Assembly (NCBI GenBank): GCA_003427395.1
Contig: BFEA01000608.1
Coordinates: 175,101 to 229,389, forward strand
Source: Chara braunii
Taxonomy: Eukaryota; Streptophyta; Charophyceae; Charales; Characeae
Reading direction: 5' to 3'
Length of the DNA: 54,289 bases
The notes beneath the pieces were generated by a model. It searched no databases and was not told the origin of the DNA. It saw nothing but the letters and a program-made list of their open reading frames with translations. Positions 10,535-19,683 of the stretch are shown in pieces. Each line of letters opens with the position of its first letter. Within the stretch, counting starts at the first letter, position 1. The position numbers and the translations under genes are program-made.

Positions 10535-10709
10535 ACCAACTGGCCTAGCTCAGTTGGTACACTCAACGAACTGTTGAAATAATGACCCGAGTTCGAATCC
10601 AGATGTAATCAGATGAACATAATCAAATAATTCAAAATTGCCCGGGGCCGGTCAGCTCGAAGAACGCAGTTGGGCATTAACCAAAACAAAAAAAAACAAA
10701 ACAAAAAAA
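10535..10709 (+). mobile_element. tRNA-derived SINE, copy 1
   Basis: The head ACCAACTGGCCTAGCTCAGT carries a pol III A-box (TAGCTCAGTTGG, 10546-10557), and the B-box GAGTTCGAATCC lies at 10589-10600, the spacing of a tRNA. The D-stem and anticodon stem are too damaged for a real tRNA. The body continues through AGATGTAATCAGATGAACAT and GGGGCCGGTCAGCTCGAAG and ends in an A-rich tail (AAAACAAAAAAAAACAAAAC). The copy at 48745-48861 on the minus strand shares head and body. Confidence 0.8.
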
Positions 10710-10878
10710 GTCCGCATAACTTGATTAATCAATTGAGAAATGGCGTGATGCAAGTCCAATATCAACCCTTACCCACAAGGGAGACGGCCGTCAGTAACTA
10801 GAGCGCTCCGAAGTGTCCTTAGGCCTCCATGCCAGAGGATCATGAACCCGCCCATGCACTCCGGGTTCTGGTTCTCAC

Positions 10879-10921
10879 CTACCATCTTCACCCGAACGAC
10901 CAGTCCATATCGCTGCATCTG
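10879..10921 (+). mobile_element. Left half of a CTACC-family palindrome MITE
   Basis: CTACCATCTTCACCCGAACG followed by ACCAGTCCATATCGCTGCATCTGG is a left arm and centre without a matching right arm. It is followed directly by a tandem array. Confidence 0.6.
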
Positions 10922-10923
10922 GT

Positions 10924-11135
10924 TTGGCTGTTGCAATTTTTTACGTCAGATCTGCAGTAACCTTGTCCATGTTACTGCTGGCTGTTACAATTTTTTACAC
11001 CAGATCTGCAGTTACTATGTCCATGTTACTGTTGGCTGTTGCAATTTTTTACATCAGATCTGCGGTAACTATGTCCATGTTACTGTTGGCTGTTCCAATT
11101 TTTTACGTCAGATCTGCGGTATCTGCAAGGAGAAC
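10924..11135 (+). repeat. Tandem repeat, 54-bp unit, about four copies
   Basis: Each unit reads TTGGCTGTT(G/A)CAATTTTTTAC, then CAGATCTGC, GTAAC and TGTCCATGTTACTG. Because 54 is a multiple of three, all frames stay open and translate as an 18-residue repeat. One frame gives hydrophobic repeats around LLLAV-IFY-RSAVT. I see no start context, no flanking coding sequence and no family, so I treat it as non-coding. Confidence 0.85.
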
Positions 11136-11308
11136 ATAAGAGGACCCCACTTGGGACTGTTTAGATCCACAACTTCAGCACTGCTTGTCCATCAGATCTG
11201 CATGTCACAGGTGCTGCTGCCGTTTGCTATTTGGATCCACAATTTCACCACTGCTTGGCTGGCAAAAGGTAAAACTGGCCCGGATTATGCGCAACCAAGG
11301 ACAAGGAA

Positions 11309-11377
11309 CAGTTGGGACTAAGGTCAGGGACCAGTTGGGACTAAGGTCAGGGACCAGTTGGGACTAAGGTCAGGGAC
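11309..11377 (+). repeat. Tandem repeat, 23-bp unit, three copies
   Basis: CAGTTGGGACTAAGGTCAGG plus GAC is repeated three times without visible change, so this expansion is recent. Confidence 0.9.
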
Positions 11378-11521
11378 CATGCATGCAGTGCCAGTGGCAT
11401 AGACAAATCTCTCACCAGGTGGGACTGACATCAGCCAACCCTAGTGGAGAGACCTGGGCTCGAATCCCTTCACGGACATCTCTGCCAAAATGAAATTTCC
11501 TACATGTATAGTAATTTTATA

Positions 11522-11827
11522 CTGGCCTACCAGCCGGGCCGCCGGGTCACCCTATTTTCCCGCCGGAAAAACCGGACCGGCAGTGCAAGGACCAGGGAAC
11601 TAAGGGAAGGTCCTAGCAAAAAAAAAAAAAANAATCCGAAAAAAATTGATAAAACTATGCAGAAAAAGAAACTGAACAACTTTTGCCTCGGGGTCACATC
11701 GAAATTCTTTACCAAATTTTCAAAGAGAATCAATGATTAATATTATTATAATAATATTAATATTATTTTCATTTATTTTTTTTTGGCCCGGCTGGGCGAG
11801 CGGTCCCGGACCACTCTGGTAGCCTAG
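11522..11827. mobile_element. Short non-autonomous element with GC-rich ends
   Basis: The left end CTGGCCTACCAGCCGGGCCG and the right end CACTCTGGTAGCCTAG are loosely inverted (CTACCAG/CTGGTAG core plus CCCGG-rich flanks). The interior has a poly-A run with one unresolved base (11632), AAAATCCGAAAAAAATTGAT-like sequence and the AACTTTTGCC...AAATTCTTTACC block shared with 1-60 and with the 564-bp element at 21605. About 306 bp, no ORF. The class is uncertain because target duplications are not evident. Confidence 0.55.
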
Positions 11828-12061
11828 CACTTATAATGATTTAAATCATTTAAAAAAAAAAAAAAAAAAGACATTCGACCACTCGCCTCCCTTTATTATG
11901 CCTTAAGGCCCTTAACCGCTCCCCTCTATCAATTCGCTTTTAATGGGGAGTCGTTCATGCTTATCCATCTCCCTCCAAAGAGTCCAAGCCCCCCCAAACC
12001 TTTTGCTTCACAGGATCTGTGAACGCTATATCGGGCAAAAGAACCAGGTCGATTAACTCAC

Positions 12062-12156
12062 ATTGAATTCCATGTAGGACGCCCCCATTTCCAACCATTG
12101 GGAATCTAGCAGCTGGAAGGCAACACAGTAAAGCTCATCAAAAGCTTCTTCTTCAT
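12062..12156 (-). CDS. ELMO-domain protein, internal exon near the C-terminal end of the domain
   Basis: On the minus strand a 95-nt exon runs between acceptor TTCTTTGTAG (12157-12166) and donor GTGAGTTA (12054-12061). It starts with two bases of a split codon, then encodes EEEAFDELYCVAFQ and LLDSQWLEMGASYMEFN, ending in phase 0. This is the end of the ELMO domain: plant ELMOD proteins have AFD-LYC-AF-L-D-QWL-M-ASYMEFN at this place. It follows the exon at 19973-20093 after one exon that I could not locate. The first residue codon must be completed by one base from that missing exon. The C-terminal exon is also not found to the left, so it may lie beyond position 1 or be too short to see. Confidence 0.9.
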
Positions 12157-12395
12157 CTACAAAGAACGACATCAAGTAGAAGACATGGGCACATATAGCA
12201 CCACCAGTGAGTTGAGCTGAAAACTTGAAAAGGGTAAAAATTCCATAAAATACTACAATTATTCCGTAAAAAAATAACACCCCAACGGGAAGGATTTCCG
12301 CCTGCTACGTGAAGGGTTCTTGTTCCTCTTCCACATAGAATGGCATCAAGCAGAAGACATGGGCACATATATAACAACACACCAGTGAGTACAAA
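12157..12395 (-). repeat. Duplicated splice-acceptor region of the ELMO exon
   Basis: Sequence 12150-12213 (acceptor plus upstream intron, including CAGAAGACATGGGCACATAT-type sequence and CACCAGTGAG) is repeated at about 12320-12392. In the second copy the AG acceptor reads GG on the minus strand, so the duplicate lacks a usable 3' splice site. It is intron sequence of the ELMO gene. Confidence 0.65.
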
Positions 12396-12586
12396 TAACA
12401 AAACCACACGAGAAGGGTTCAAACAAACTTCCAAATTTCAAATCATCTGCGATGGGAAGAAAACAAACTCCCCTTTAGAATTACTCAAATCCATGCAAGC
12501 CATCATCATGGCTTGCGAGGAAAATCACAGCCTATGGAAAGAAAACAAATAAACTTTCCTATCACAAGAACTTTCTTCTTCCTCCT

Positions 12587-12690
12587 CCTCCTCCTCCTCA
12601 TCGTCGTAGTCATCATCATCAGTATCATGTTCTGCTTTTTCGTCTTCTTCGTCCTCTTCGTCTTCTTCGTCTTCTTCGTCTTCTTGGAAT
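12587..12690 (+). repeat. Pyrimidine-rich CTT/CGT microsatellite
   Basis: TTCTTCCTCCTCCTCCTCCT followed by CATCATCATC and repeated TCTTCTTCG units. Apparent lysine/threonine-rich or phenylalanine/valine-rich frames on both strands are artefacts of the repeat. Confidence 0.8.
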
Positions 12691-12919
12691 GCAAACAGTA
12701 AGGGTCAGGCGACACCAGTGCGATGTCCATGCTAGGATACCACGAACCTGGGCTACATTACACATCATGGCGGCTGCTATCTGGACATCCGGATCGCAGT
12801 GCAGACCGTCTGCGTCTGGATGTCCGGGTATGCTGTTCGGTTCAGATCGTCCGGATCGGCCTCCCCACCTCGAAAAAAAAAATCCGACTTCAAAAAAAAA
12901 AATTAAAAAAAATCACAAA

Positions 12920-12992
12920 GTCCTTCGGGACATCCGTTACAATTGGAACGATGGCCTGTGCGCAAGGATGACACACATCAATCGAGAAATGG
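12920..12992 (+). pseudogene. U6 snRNA pseudogene with internal deletion
   Basis: It begins GTCCTTCGGGACATCCGTTA, continues AATTGGAACGAT, then jumps to ATGGCCTGTGCGCAAGGATG and ends ACACATCAATCGAGAAATGG. About 15 bases including ACAGAGA and the start of AGATTAGC are missing, so the catalytic core is lost and it cannot be functional. A-rich sequence lies just 5'. The 3' end abuts a TAAACCACTAGTACC-type MITE. Confidence 0.88.
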
Positions 12993-13165
12993 CTAAACCA
13001 CTAGTACCTTTGGCATCCGGTTCCGACAAGTCCTGGCCAGTACCCAAACTTTCAGGAGGCTGAGCCCGACGTTGATCAGTCTGATCGGCGGCCGTCGTTT
13101 CGTTTCGACCTCCTGAAAGTTCGGAGGCCGAGTATTTCCGAACCGACAAAGGTACTGGTGGTTAA
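12993..13165. mobile_element. MITE of the TTAAACCACCAGTACC family, copy 1
   Basis: The ends TAAACCACTAGTACCTTTG and CAAAGGTACTGGTGGTTA are inverted repeats, extended by CGGTTCCGA/TTCCGAACCG. An inner pair, ACTTTCAGGAGGC and CCTCCTGAAAGTTCGG, is also inverted. About 173 bp, non-coding. It starts at the 3' end of the U6 pseudogene. Confidence 0.75.
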
Positions 13166-13654
13166 GAAAATTAAAGAAAATAATAATAATAAAAATTACA
13201 CGAGTCCGAAAAAAACACATGTCATGCAGCATTGCAAAAGCTTTGGCGTAGCCATATACCCACCGCCTTGTGTGTCCGTGTCCTGTCTTGGTCATCACAC
13301 ACTGTACACAGCTAAGTGTGCCGTACAGAGTCGTCCACTCACGTACTTTTGACGTGTGCTATATGTTCGGACCATCATACATGCGGCGCATAGTGCACAT
13401 GTGCATATACGCACGCACGCGCAGCTGCACCATATGTGCAGGAGAAAAGACAAAAAAAATCGAAAAGGGCAGGGCAGTGAGGGTCAAACGAAGCCCTCCC
13501 TTCTGAAAATTCCAAGTGCACAGAAAGAGAGAATTTGGGGCCTTGACATACTCATTGGATTTCCAAAGGGCCCCCAGAGGGGGAACTAATAAGGGTTCCA
13601 TTCCTCTTGAAAGCGCTCATTATATTGCAGCTAGAAACATGAGCCGTCCATCAA

Positions 13655-13725
13655 TATATAGTCTGGATTTGAATTCCGGTCTGTGTTCCAGGAGTTATGG
13701 GTTACTAACTCGCTACTAATACTAC
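13655..13725 (-). repeat. tRNA-derived SINE relic
   Basis: On the minus strand, GAGTTAGTAACCCATAACTC, CACAGACCGG and AATTCAAATCCAGAC follow the spacing of the SINE head (B-box-like AATTCAAATCC). A matching piece in opposite orientation lies at 13857-13912, making a foldback of about 260 bp. Confidence 0.45.
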
Positions 13726-13856
13726 AGCAGCTCTCTCCTTTTTTTGTTTTTCCTTTTCTTACGTGCAGTGGCCCTAAGGGTCTCACTCCACCAGTCACGA
13801 CGGCGGCGTATAGTTCCATGTTCTAGCACAAGATTCATGCACATTTGGTGAGTAGT

Positions 13857-13912
13857 GGAGTGATAGTAACCCATAACTGCTGAAACACGGACCTGAATTG
13901 GAAGTTACAGCA
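13857..13912 (+). repeat. Inverted partner of the SINE relic
   Basis: AGTAACCCATAACTGCTGAA, then ACACGGACCTGAATTGG, is a diverged inverted copy of 13655-13725. The B-box is destroyed here. Confidence 0.45.
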
Positions 13913-14054
13913 TACACAGTTGGGGCTGCTGCCACCAACTTACAAATCCTACATTTACCTCTTTATTGGCAAGGGAATCCTAGCTGATAAAGGAGAGGGG
14001 GCTTTCAGAGTATCAAGAGGGGTATTCTAAATAATGTGAAAGAACTCTTTGCTT

Positions 14055-14056
<2 letters not shown>

Positions 14057-14088
<32 letters not shown>

Positions 14089-14168
14089 CCCCTTGTATAC
14101 TAGTATACACCTATCATGGCCGTTTTTTTTTTGTTTTTTTTTCGGTGTGTGTGTGTGTGTGTGTGTGC
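14057..14168 (+). repeat. (CT)n, poly-T and (GT)n microsatellites
   Basis: (CT)n at 14057-14085, a T-rich stretch at 14125-14142 and (GT)n at 14145-14168, all in an intron of the ELMO gene. Confidence 0.9.
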
Positions 14169-14788
14169 ACCACCGTTTAGCGCACTGCATGGCGCACCGC
14201 ACACATGCGCCGCAAGTATGGTTTGGACGTGTGTTTGATTCTAAACTTTTGCTATTATCACATCCACGTCCACATACACATGCACATCACATCACCTTGA
14301 CATGCGCAGCCAAATACGAGGAAAAATATCGAGATGATTTTTTTATGAAATTTTATTTTATTTTTATTTTTTTGGCGGTGGGGTGGGGGTAAGGGTACAT
14401 CGGGACAGTACGGACCCATCTGGACAGAGGTCCAGCTGGACGTCTAAACAGCGCCAGTGCAGTGTCCAGGTCCGCACAGCCGTATTACCAAGAACAACAA
14501 ATGCCACCCGTGACCAATCAGGCCGTCCCCGCTAACGATTTGGAACCAAGCCTATACATTGTGCAATGAACTGTGAAACACGCCGATCCGCGAGAACCCC
14601 TCCCCAAACAGCCCAGTGATACTGGCCAAGCATCTCAACTTCGCAACAGTCCAGACAGATGGAAGAACAAAGGGCTGTGCCTCCGCACGCAGCCAAAACC
14701 CTCTGTAGCCACTCCCCCTTCCCCACCTTTCCCACTTTTCCCCCTCCCCCTCCTCCTTGAAACTCTTCTCCTTTCCTTTAAACCACCA

Positions 14789-14900
14789 CTACCGTCTTCA
14801 CCATAGTAGAACGCCCGGTCATATAGCTGTATTTGGCACGACATTCAGCCCAGATACGGCGATCATTACCAGGCAGAACCTATTCGGGTGAAGACTGTAG
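14789..14900. mobile_element. Terminal-palindrome MITE (CTACC family), copy 3
   Basis: 112 bp. Left arm CTACCGTCTTCACC and AGAACGCCCGGTCATATAGC; right arm GGCGATCATTACCAGGCAGA and TATTCGGGTGAAGACTGTAG. It belongs to the AACGCCCGGTC subfamily. The right arm has several substitutions. Confidence 0.8.
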
Positions 14901-15139
14901 CTCTGACCCTCTTCTTGCCTAGGTGGGAGGAACTGCGCACCAAGCTTTGCGGAAGCAGCAAAGCGGCAGCGCCACCTTGTTTCTTTTGTTTTGGATGCCA
15001 CCAGGCATTTTGGCCCGCTGGCGCCCAGCCCGTCCTCGGTATAGGTTGCATCTACGAGTTAGCCTTCCACTCCGAAAGATAGTGGTGGTATAAGGGAAAA
15101 ACAGAAAAAGAAAGAAAGAAAAATAATAAAAAAATTACT

Positions 15140-15193
15140 CTTCTCAAATACTCTTCTCACTTCCTATTCGAAATTCTCACTTCCTATTCGAAG
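15140..15193 (+). repeat. Short direct repeats TTCTCACTTCCTATTCGAA
   Basis: A 20-base unit appears twice (15152-15171 and 15172-15191), preceded by TACTCTTCTCA copies. Local slippage-type expansion. Confidence 0.7.
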
Positions 15194-15766
15194 CGAGGCT
15201 TGCAGCTAGATCCCACATAGGACTCCCAGAGAGTATGCAGCCAGTCTTGTACTTGACAGAATTTACAGACCTTCGTGAACCTATCTTGACTTTTTTTTTT
15301 CTGAAGGCGTCTCGAAATGAGCTTGCTTGACACTATAACAGGATGGGTGGAGACGGCGTGCTTCAGGCTGTCCTCTCCGACTCGCCGTGGACTTCATGAA
15401 CTGTCCGGCGCTGCCATGAGGAGATGTGGGAGGGAGTCTGTTCCTAAGGAGCAGGCAGTGGCTACCATGCGAAGACCATCACAAGAAAATTCAAACAGCT
15501 TCAACACATCGACGATAAAAGATGATGATGCTTGATCAGACTCATGTCGTCTTCTGAAGGGCCCAGCATACTGCCTCTCGTATCATATGACTATTCTGTG
15601 ATGCAATATAGGGAGTCTGCAGAAAACATTGGACAATGAATAGACCATTCTGGTGTGTTGTGAGGAGCATGAAGTGCAAACTAGGGTAGGGAGTCTGGCG
15701 ACATGTGCATGCAGCACACAATGACAGCACAACACTCCGCTCTTCATATTCCTCATGAATAGTAAA

Positions 15767-15832
15767 AGCAGAAGCAGAAGCAGAAGCAGAAGCAGAAGCA
15801 GAAGCAGACGCAGACGCAGACGCAGAAGCATC
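15767..15832 (+). repeat. (GCAGAA)n hexanucleotide array
   Basis: About seven GCAGAA units followed by three GCAGAC units. Open frames on the minus strand give Ser-Ala or Leu-rich runs that are repeat artefacts. Confidence 0.9.
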
Positions 15833-15869
15833 ATGTCCAAATGGCAAATACTAGTCCCGGCCTTTCGGA

Positions 15870-15958
15870 TCTGGACGGTCGCCCTTCTACAGGATATAAT
15901 ATGATGCCCGAATATCCAGATCCGGGGATTATCTCCTGTAGAAGGGCAACCGTCCAGA
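15870..15958. mobile_element. Short hairpin element with 25-bp inverted arms
   Basis: Arms 15870-15894 (TCTGGACGGTCGCCCTTCTA...) and 15934-15958 (...GAAGGGCAACCGTCCAGA) pair at 24 of 25 positions around a 39-base loop. The adjacent 15961-15987 is a 27-base inverted match to the 8.7-9.9 kb tandem array. Confidence 0.7.
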
Positions 15959-16081
15959 ACCTGTTTGCCGGCAGGTTCTTCTGCCTGCGCTGTTCCACAG
16001 CTTTCTGATTCAGACGGTCATGCTTCTCGTTGGTATCACACAAACAACAATCAGCAATAATAAAACACCACATGATGCACC

Positions 16082-16083
<2 letters not shown>

Positions 16084-16123
<40 letters not shown>

Positions 16124-16133
16124 TGTGTGTGTG
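16084..16133 (+). repeat. (CT)n-(GT)n compound microsatellite
   Basis: Uninterrupted CT units to 16120, then GT units to about 16133. Confidence 0.9.
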
Positions 16134-16448
16134 CATGCCTGTCTCTTTCTCCCCCTCTCTGTTCCCCTCTCTTCTATGCTCCATGCACACACACACACGG
16201 TTCACATGGTGCAGGCAACAGTGCAGTCACTGGGTCTGCAAATAATGTTGTTGTCACTGACTGGCAAAAGGACTGAACACCAGCAAAGGAAAGAAACACC
16301 AACCTTCTAGATATGCAGTGAAATGCACAGCTGCACGTGTGGTCGGCACCTTCGAATCTGCAAACAGTTTTCCAAACCACAGGAGATCAAGCACAGACAC
16401 ATAGAAGGCTTTAAGCAATATGTGACGAAGAACTGCGATTACGATAAC

Positions 16449-16495
16449 TAATTACTATTTACTATTTACTATTTACTATTTTACTATTTACCATA
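16449..16495 (+). repeat. (TTTACTA)n minisatellite
   Basis: Five to six 7-base ATTTACT units with small variants. Confidence 0.8.
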
Positions 16496-16572
16496 TACTT
16501 ACTTTGTAATGTTTATCATACTACAGTACATACTACATAGTATATACCAATCAATCACGAATTAACAACAAT

Positions 16573-17432
16573 TGTGAAACGGTTTTCACCTCTTTGCAGT
16601 AGCAGACGCAGATCCCAGGGTTCGATCCCTAGACCTTGCCCTACCTGTGTACAGTATCTGTGTAGACCCCGAGAGTTGAACCTGTGACCTGTGTGTTCGC
16701 AAACAGTTGATAGGCTGTCATAGGTCCGTAGGTAGCAGAGGGGTTCGATCTGTAGATCTGTAGGATAGAAGTCTTAGCGAGTTCCAGAAGTCTGAGCTGT
16801 AGTCCTTCTAGAAGGTCAGCAAGTGGGCAAGTGGTGAGTCAAGTGGTGGACTAAACTGCAGTGCAATTGCGGTACGATCTCAGTAGGTTAGCAGTGAGTC
16901 CCCACTCAGTCAGCGGTAAGGTCCAGTCAGTCCCAGTCCGGTCCAGCAAGTACCACAAGGGACTGTGAGCACCATGGGCCAATGAAAGAGGGCAGACCAA
17001 CGAGTTTCAGAAGTATAAATCAAGAGGCAGCGCCCAGCTTTTCATTCATTTCCTGCGTGAGCCATGCGGAAGCGCTGCCACAGCGACTTGTGCAAGGAGG
17101 TCTGCAGAGAGCCCGGAGCTGAAGTGGGCGAGAGAGAAGGGGCATAGCATAGCTGTAGGGTAGAGGCAGCCATAGCTGCCATAGCTGTAGTTCAGTGTGA
17201 AGTGTGTGTGTGTGTGTATGTGTGAGTGTTCAAAGTGACGCGTGTGGGATATCCAGAGTGGTCCGGTGTATGTGAACAGTGAGTTGTTTGGGCGCTGAGT
17301 CGCCATAGCCAGTTGAAAGTGAACTCGTATCTGGATGCTATATCTCTGAGTTTTGAGTGGGCGCATGTCGCCAGTCTGCTGCGCTACTGTTTACATGCAT
17401 GAAAAGTGTGAATGAGAACGAGTCTGATTGCA
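16573..17432 (+). mobile_element. Solo LTR of the Ty3/gypsy family found at 34.1 kb
   Basis: It starts TGTGAAACGG and ends GAGTCTGATTGCA, the same termini as the LTR at 34116-35077, with the same internal order: GCAGTAGC, CAGATCCCAGG, TCGATCCCTAG, CTGTGTACAGTAT, TCCAGCAAGTACC, the TATA box, CCATGCGGAAGCGCTGCC and GTGGGCGCATGTCGCCAG. About 860 bp, shorter than 962 bp by several indels. No primer-binding site, gag or pol is adjacent, so it is most simply a recombined solo LTR. A clear 5-bp target duplication is not seen for the TG...CA boundaries; ATTGT flanks both sides if the left edge is moved by three bases. It lies in an intron of the ELMO gene on the opposite strand. Confidence 0.85.
17014..17020 (+). 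promoter_or_regulatory. TATA box in the solo LTR
   Basis: TATAAAT followed by CAAGAGGC is conserved with the retrotransposon LTR (34679-34685). It is therefore the probable pol II core promoter of the family and could mark the U3/R boundary about 30 bases downstream. Confidence 0.55.
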
Positions 17433-18035
17433 ATTGTGTTTTGTATGAAATTTTAATAATATTTACTAAAATTTCTCCGATAATTCCGCTTGAGATATTG
17501 TAAGATCGCAATTAGGGTCAGCTTCATTCAATGAGACGAATAATGTCTCCATTTCCAATAGCCATCACTATCAATAGTATCAATACAAGATATGCATCAG
17601 CACTTCCTTCTTATCCAATCAATTCACGGCACCCCCATACCCTCGTTCCGCACCTCCGCAGCAGGTCACACACACATTGGACTGCACTTCGCCACTCAAC
17701 ATTCGACAGGTATCCAGAGTGGCACCTAGACCAAATGCATTTGGACTGATCAGATATTTCGAATGCATCAGACCTCTATCGGGTCCACATACATTCAGTA
17801 TGCTGTGCAGTGAAGCGAGGCCCGCTACTGTGGGAAAACACAAGAGCAGTACAGTGATGACAGCAGTAATGACTACTACGATATGATGCCATTTCATTAT
17901 TTCATTATTATTTTGCTAAAAAAGACGACTTTCATGACTATGTGAAGAATAAGAAAAGAGGGTAGTGGGAGGAGGAGAAGAGGAGGAAGACGAAGTAGGA
18001 CAACAGGGATGATCATTGGTCTGGCTTGCCTTTTT
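17433..18035. other. Unrecognised intronic stretch
   Basis: No gene or known repeat is recognised. An imperfect inverted pair around GGACTGATCAGATATTTCG / CCAAATGCATTTGG lies at 17729-17760. Confidence 0.4.
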
Positions 18036-18159
18036 TTTTTTTTTTTTTTTTTGGGGGGGGGGACGATTTCTTGATTTACGTGTGCCATCCTCGCGCAGGG
18101 TCCATGCTAATCTTCTTTCTCTGTATCGTTCCAATTCTAACGGATGTCCCCCAAAGGAC
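18036..18159 (-). pseudogene. U6 snRNA retropseudogene with homopolymer tail
   Basis: The minus strand reads GTCCTTTGGGGGACATCCGT, AATTGGAACGATACAGAGA, then an AGAA insertion before AGATTAGCATGGACC, CTGCGCGAGGATGGCACACG and TAAATCAAGAAATCGTCC. The insertion just after ACAGAGA alters the spacing to the internal stem-loop, so it is unlikely to work. The 3' end continues as C9 and then about A22 (T-run at 18031-18052 on the plus strand), a retroposition tail. Confidence 0.87.
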
Positions 18160-18287
18160 TGGTCTGGCATTTTGGTGCATGGGTGTGTGCCTTTTCCTCT
18201 ATTATAGTGAGTAACTGGGAAACTTCAAATTAGCCCGGCAGGCGCCAGGACTTGGATAAGGATAATCTACCCAAATGATTTTAGGCA

Positions 18288-18398
18288 CTACCGTCTTCCC
18301 CCGAACACAACGCACCCTCATTTTGGCTGTATCTGGCCGGAAATATAACTTGTATACGTTCATTTTAAGGGTGCATTATGTTCGGGGGAAGACGGTAG
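18288..18398. mobile_element. Terminal-palindrome MITE (CTACC family), copy 4
   Basis: 111 bp. Left end CTACCGTCTTCCCCCGAACA and ACGCACCCTCATTTTGGCTG; right end TTCATTTTAAGGGTGCATTA and TGTTCGGGGGAAGACGGTAG. It is a CAACGCACC-type subfamily that keeps perfect outer arms of about 20 bases. Preceded by CA, giving CACTACC. Confidence 0.85.
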
Positions 18399-18649
18399 GC
18401 AGGTCAATCTATAGTGGCAGTTACTTGATTATCTATAGACTGACCGTAGACAGGTTTCTTGTCGTGCAGTAAGTTATACACCATTTCAAATCTATCTCTT
18501 GGAGAAGGATAATCAACTCCACAAATATCAATTAAAAGTCTTAAAACTCAAAATCTTGTGTTCGACTGTTCGTATGATTTTTTTTCTTAAAGAACATTTG
18601 AAATTTGAAAAAGATTGTCCGGGTTGGTATATACTAGCTAAGTGCCTGT

Positions 18650-19200
18650 GGTGCGGGCGGTGCGCGCTACGCCCGCAGAAATAACAAATGCAGTGGGTGA
18701 CCTCACACTGCATTTCGTATGGCTCGCCTCCAAGATGTTCGTCTGCAGAAACAACGACGGCCTACCGGGGGGCACAAAACGGCAACCGCGCGGGAATGGA
18801 AAAAGAAGGAAGGAAAAGGGGCAAAAACAAAAAAAAGGGGGGACAAAAAACGACAGGCATGAGAAATGAAAAAAGGAGAAGGGGTACACAAAACGACGGC
18901 AAACCGGGAAAAAAAAAAGAAAAAAAGCCCACATATCGGATGGCTCACCTCCAAGATGTTTGTCTGCATCAACGCCAGCTGTGTGCCCCACCCCCGGGGC
19001 GCATCCTCTCGTTTAATGGTGCGATGTGAACATTTCGGTACGCGCAGCCCTTTGCACACTCCCCCCCCCCCTCGATCGCCTTCATCCGCCGCCCCTCACC
19101 AAAACTTCAACCCGAATCGGGCGCGCAGCACGTCATGGACCTCCCCCCCCATGGCCAATGCTGCTTAAGGGATAGGATACAAATTTCCTTTTCTTGGGAA
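18650..19200. repeat. Two diverged direct repeats with AAGATGTTNGTCTGCA
   Basis: ATGGCTCGCCTCCAAGATGT (18718) and ATGGCTCACCTCCAAGATGT (18940) each follow a purine-rich stretch with ACAAAACGACGGC. Period about 220. The rest is A/G-rich with no recognised gene. Confidence 0.5.
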
Positions 19201-19572
19201 TGATACTTTTAGGCACTAGGCAGGTCGATCTATAGTGGCAGTTACTTGATCGGGGGGTTGATCTAATGACGGAAAAAAAGAAACAAAATGAAAGGGGGGG
19301 AAAAAAAACTTTTTGAATCACTTCCTAGTTGAAAAATCAGAATCCGTCCCACTTATTTTAAACTTGACCCATCACCCCATATGCCATCAATACCCTCGTG
19401 CCGTGCCAAAACATTCTGCATAGACAATGCAGGTAGAGTTCAATCAGCCATGCCTAAGCCTGGTACCAGCCAAATAACATGAGCCCCCCCACCTCTCTTT
19501 CTCGAAGCTCCCCCTCACCTGATCCCCTGACGTCATTTCACTACTGTCAATGCTGTTTCAGGCCTACCGGCC

Positions 19573-19683
19573 CTACCGTCTTCACCTGAGTAGAATGCCC
19601 GGTCATTATTGCTGTACTTGCAGCAACTTCCAGACCAGATGCAGCGATAATGACATGGCATTTTATTAGAGCGTGAAGACGGT
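19573..19683. mobile_element. Terminal-palindrome MITE (CTACC family), copy 5
   Basis: 111 bp. CTACCGTCTTCACC, AGAATGCCCGGTCATTATTG; right arm GCAGCGATAATGACATGGCA and GTGAAGACGGTGG. The right-hand 93 bp are repeated in the tandem duplication that follows. Confidence 0.8.

Noticed and set aside
10535-10610. Functional tRNA gene
   Set aside because: A- and B-boxes are present, but the acceptor, D- and anticodon stems do not pair and a SINE body follows.
12340-12552. 70-residue plus-strand ORF ending LLKSMQAIIMACEENHSLWK
   Set aside because: Looks non-repetitive, but no family, start context or neighbouring exon supports it, and it overlaps the duplicated ELMO intron piece.
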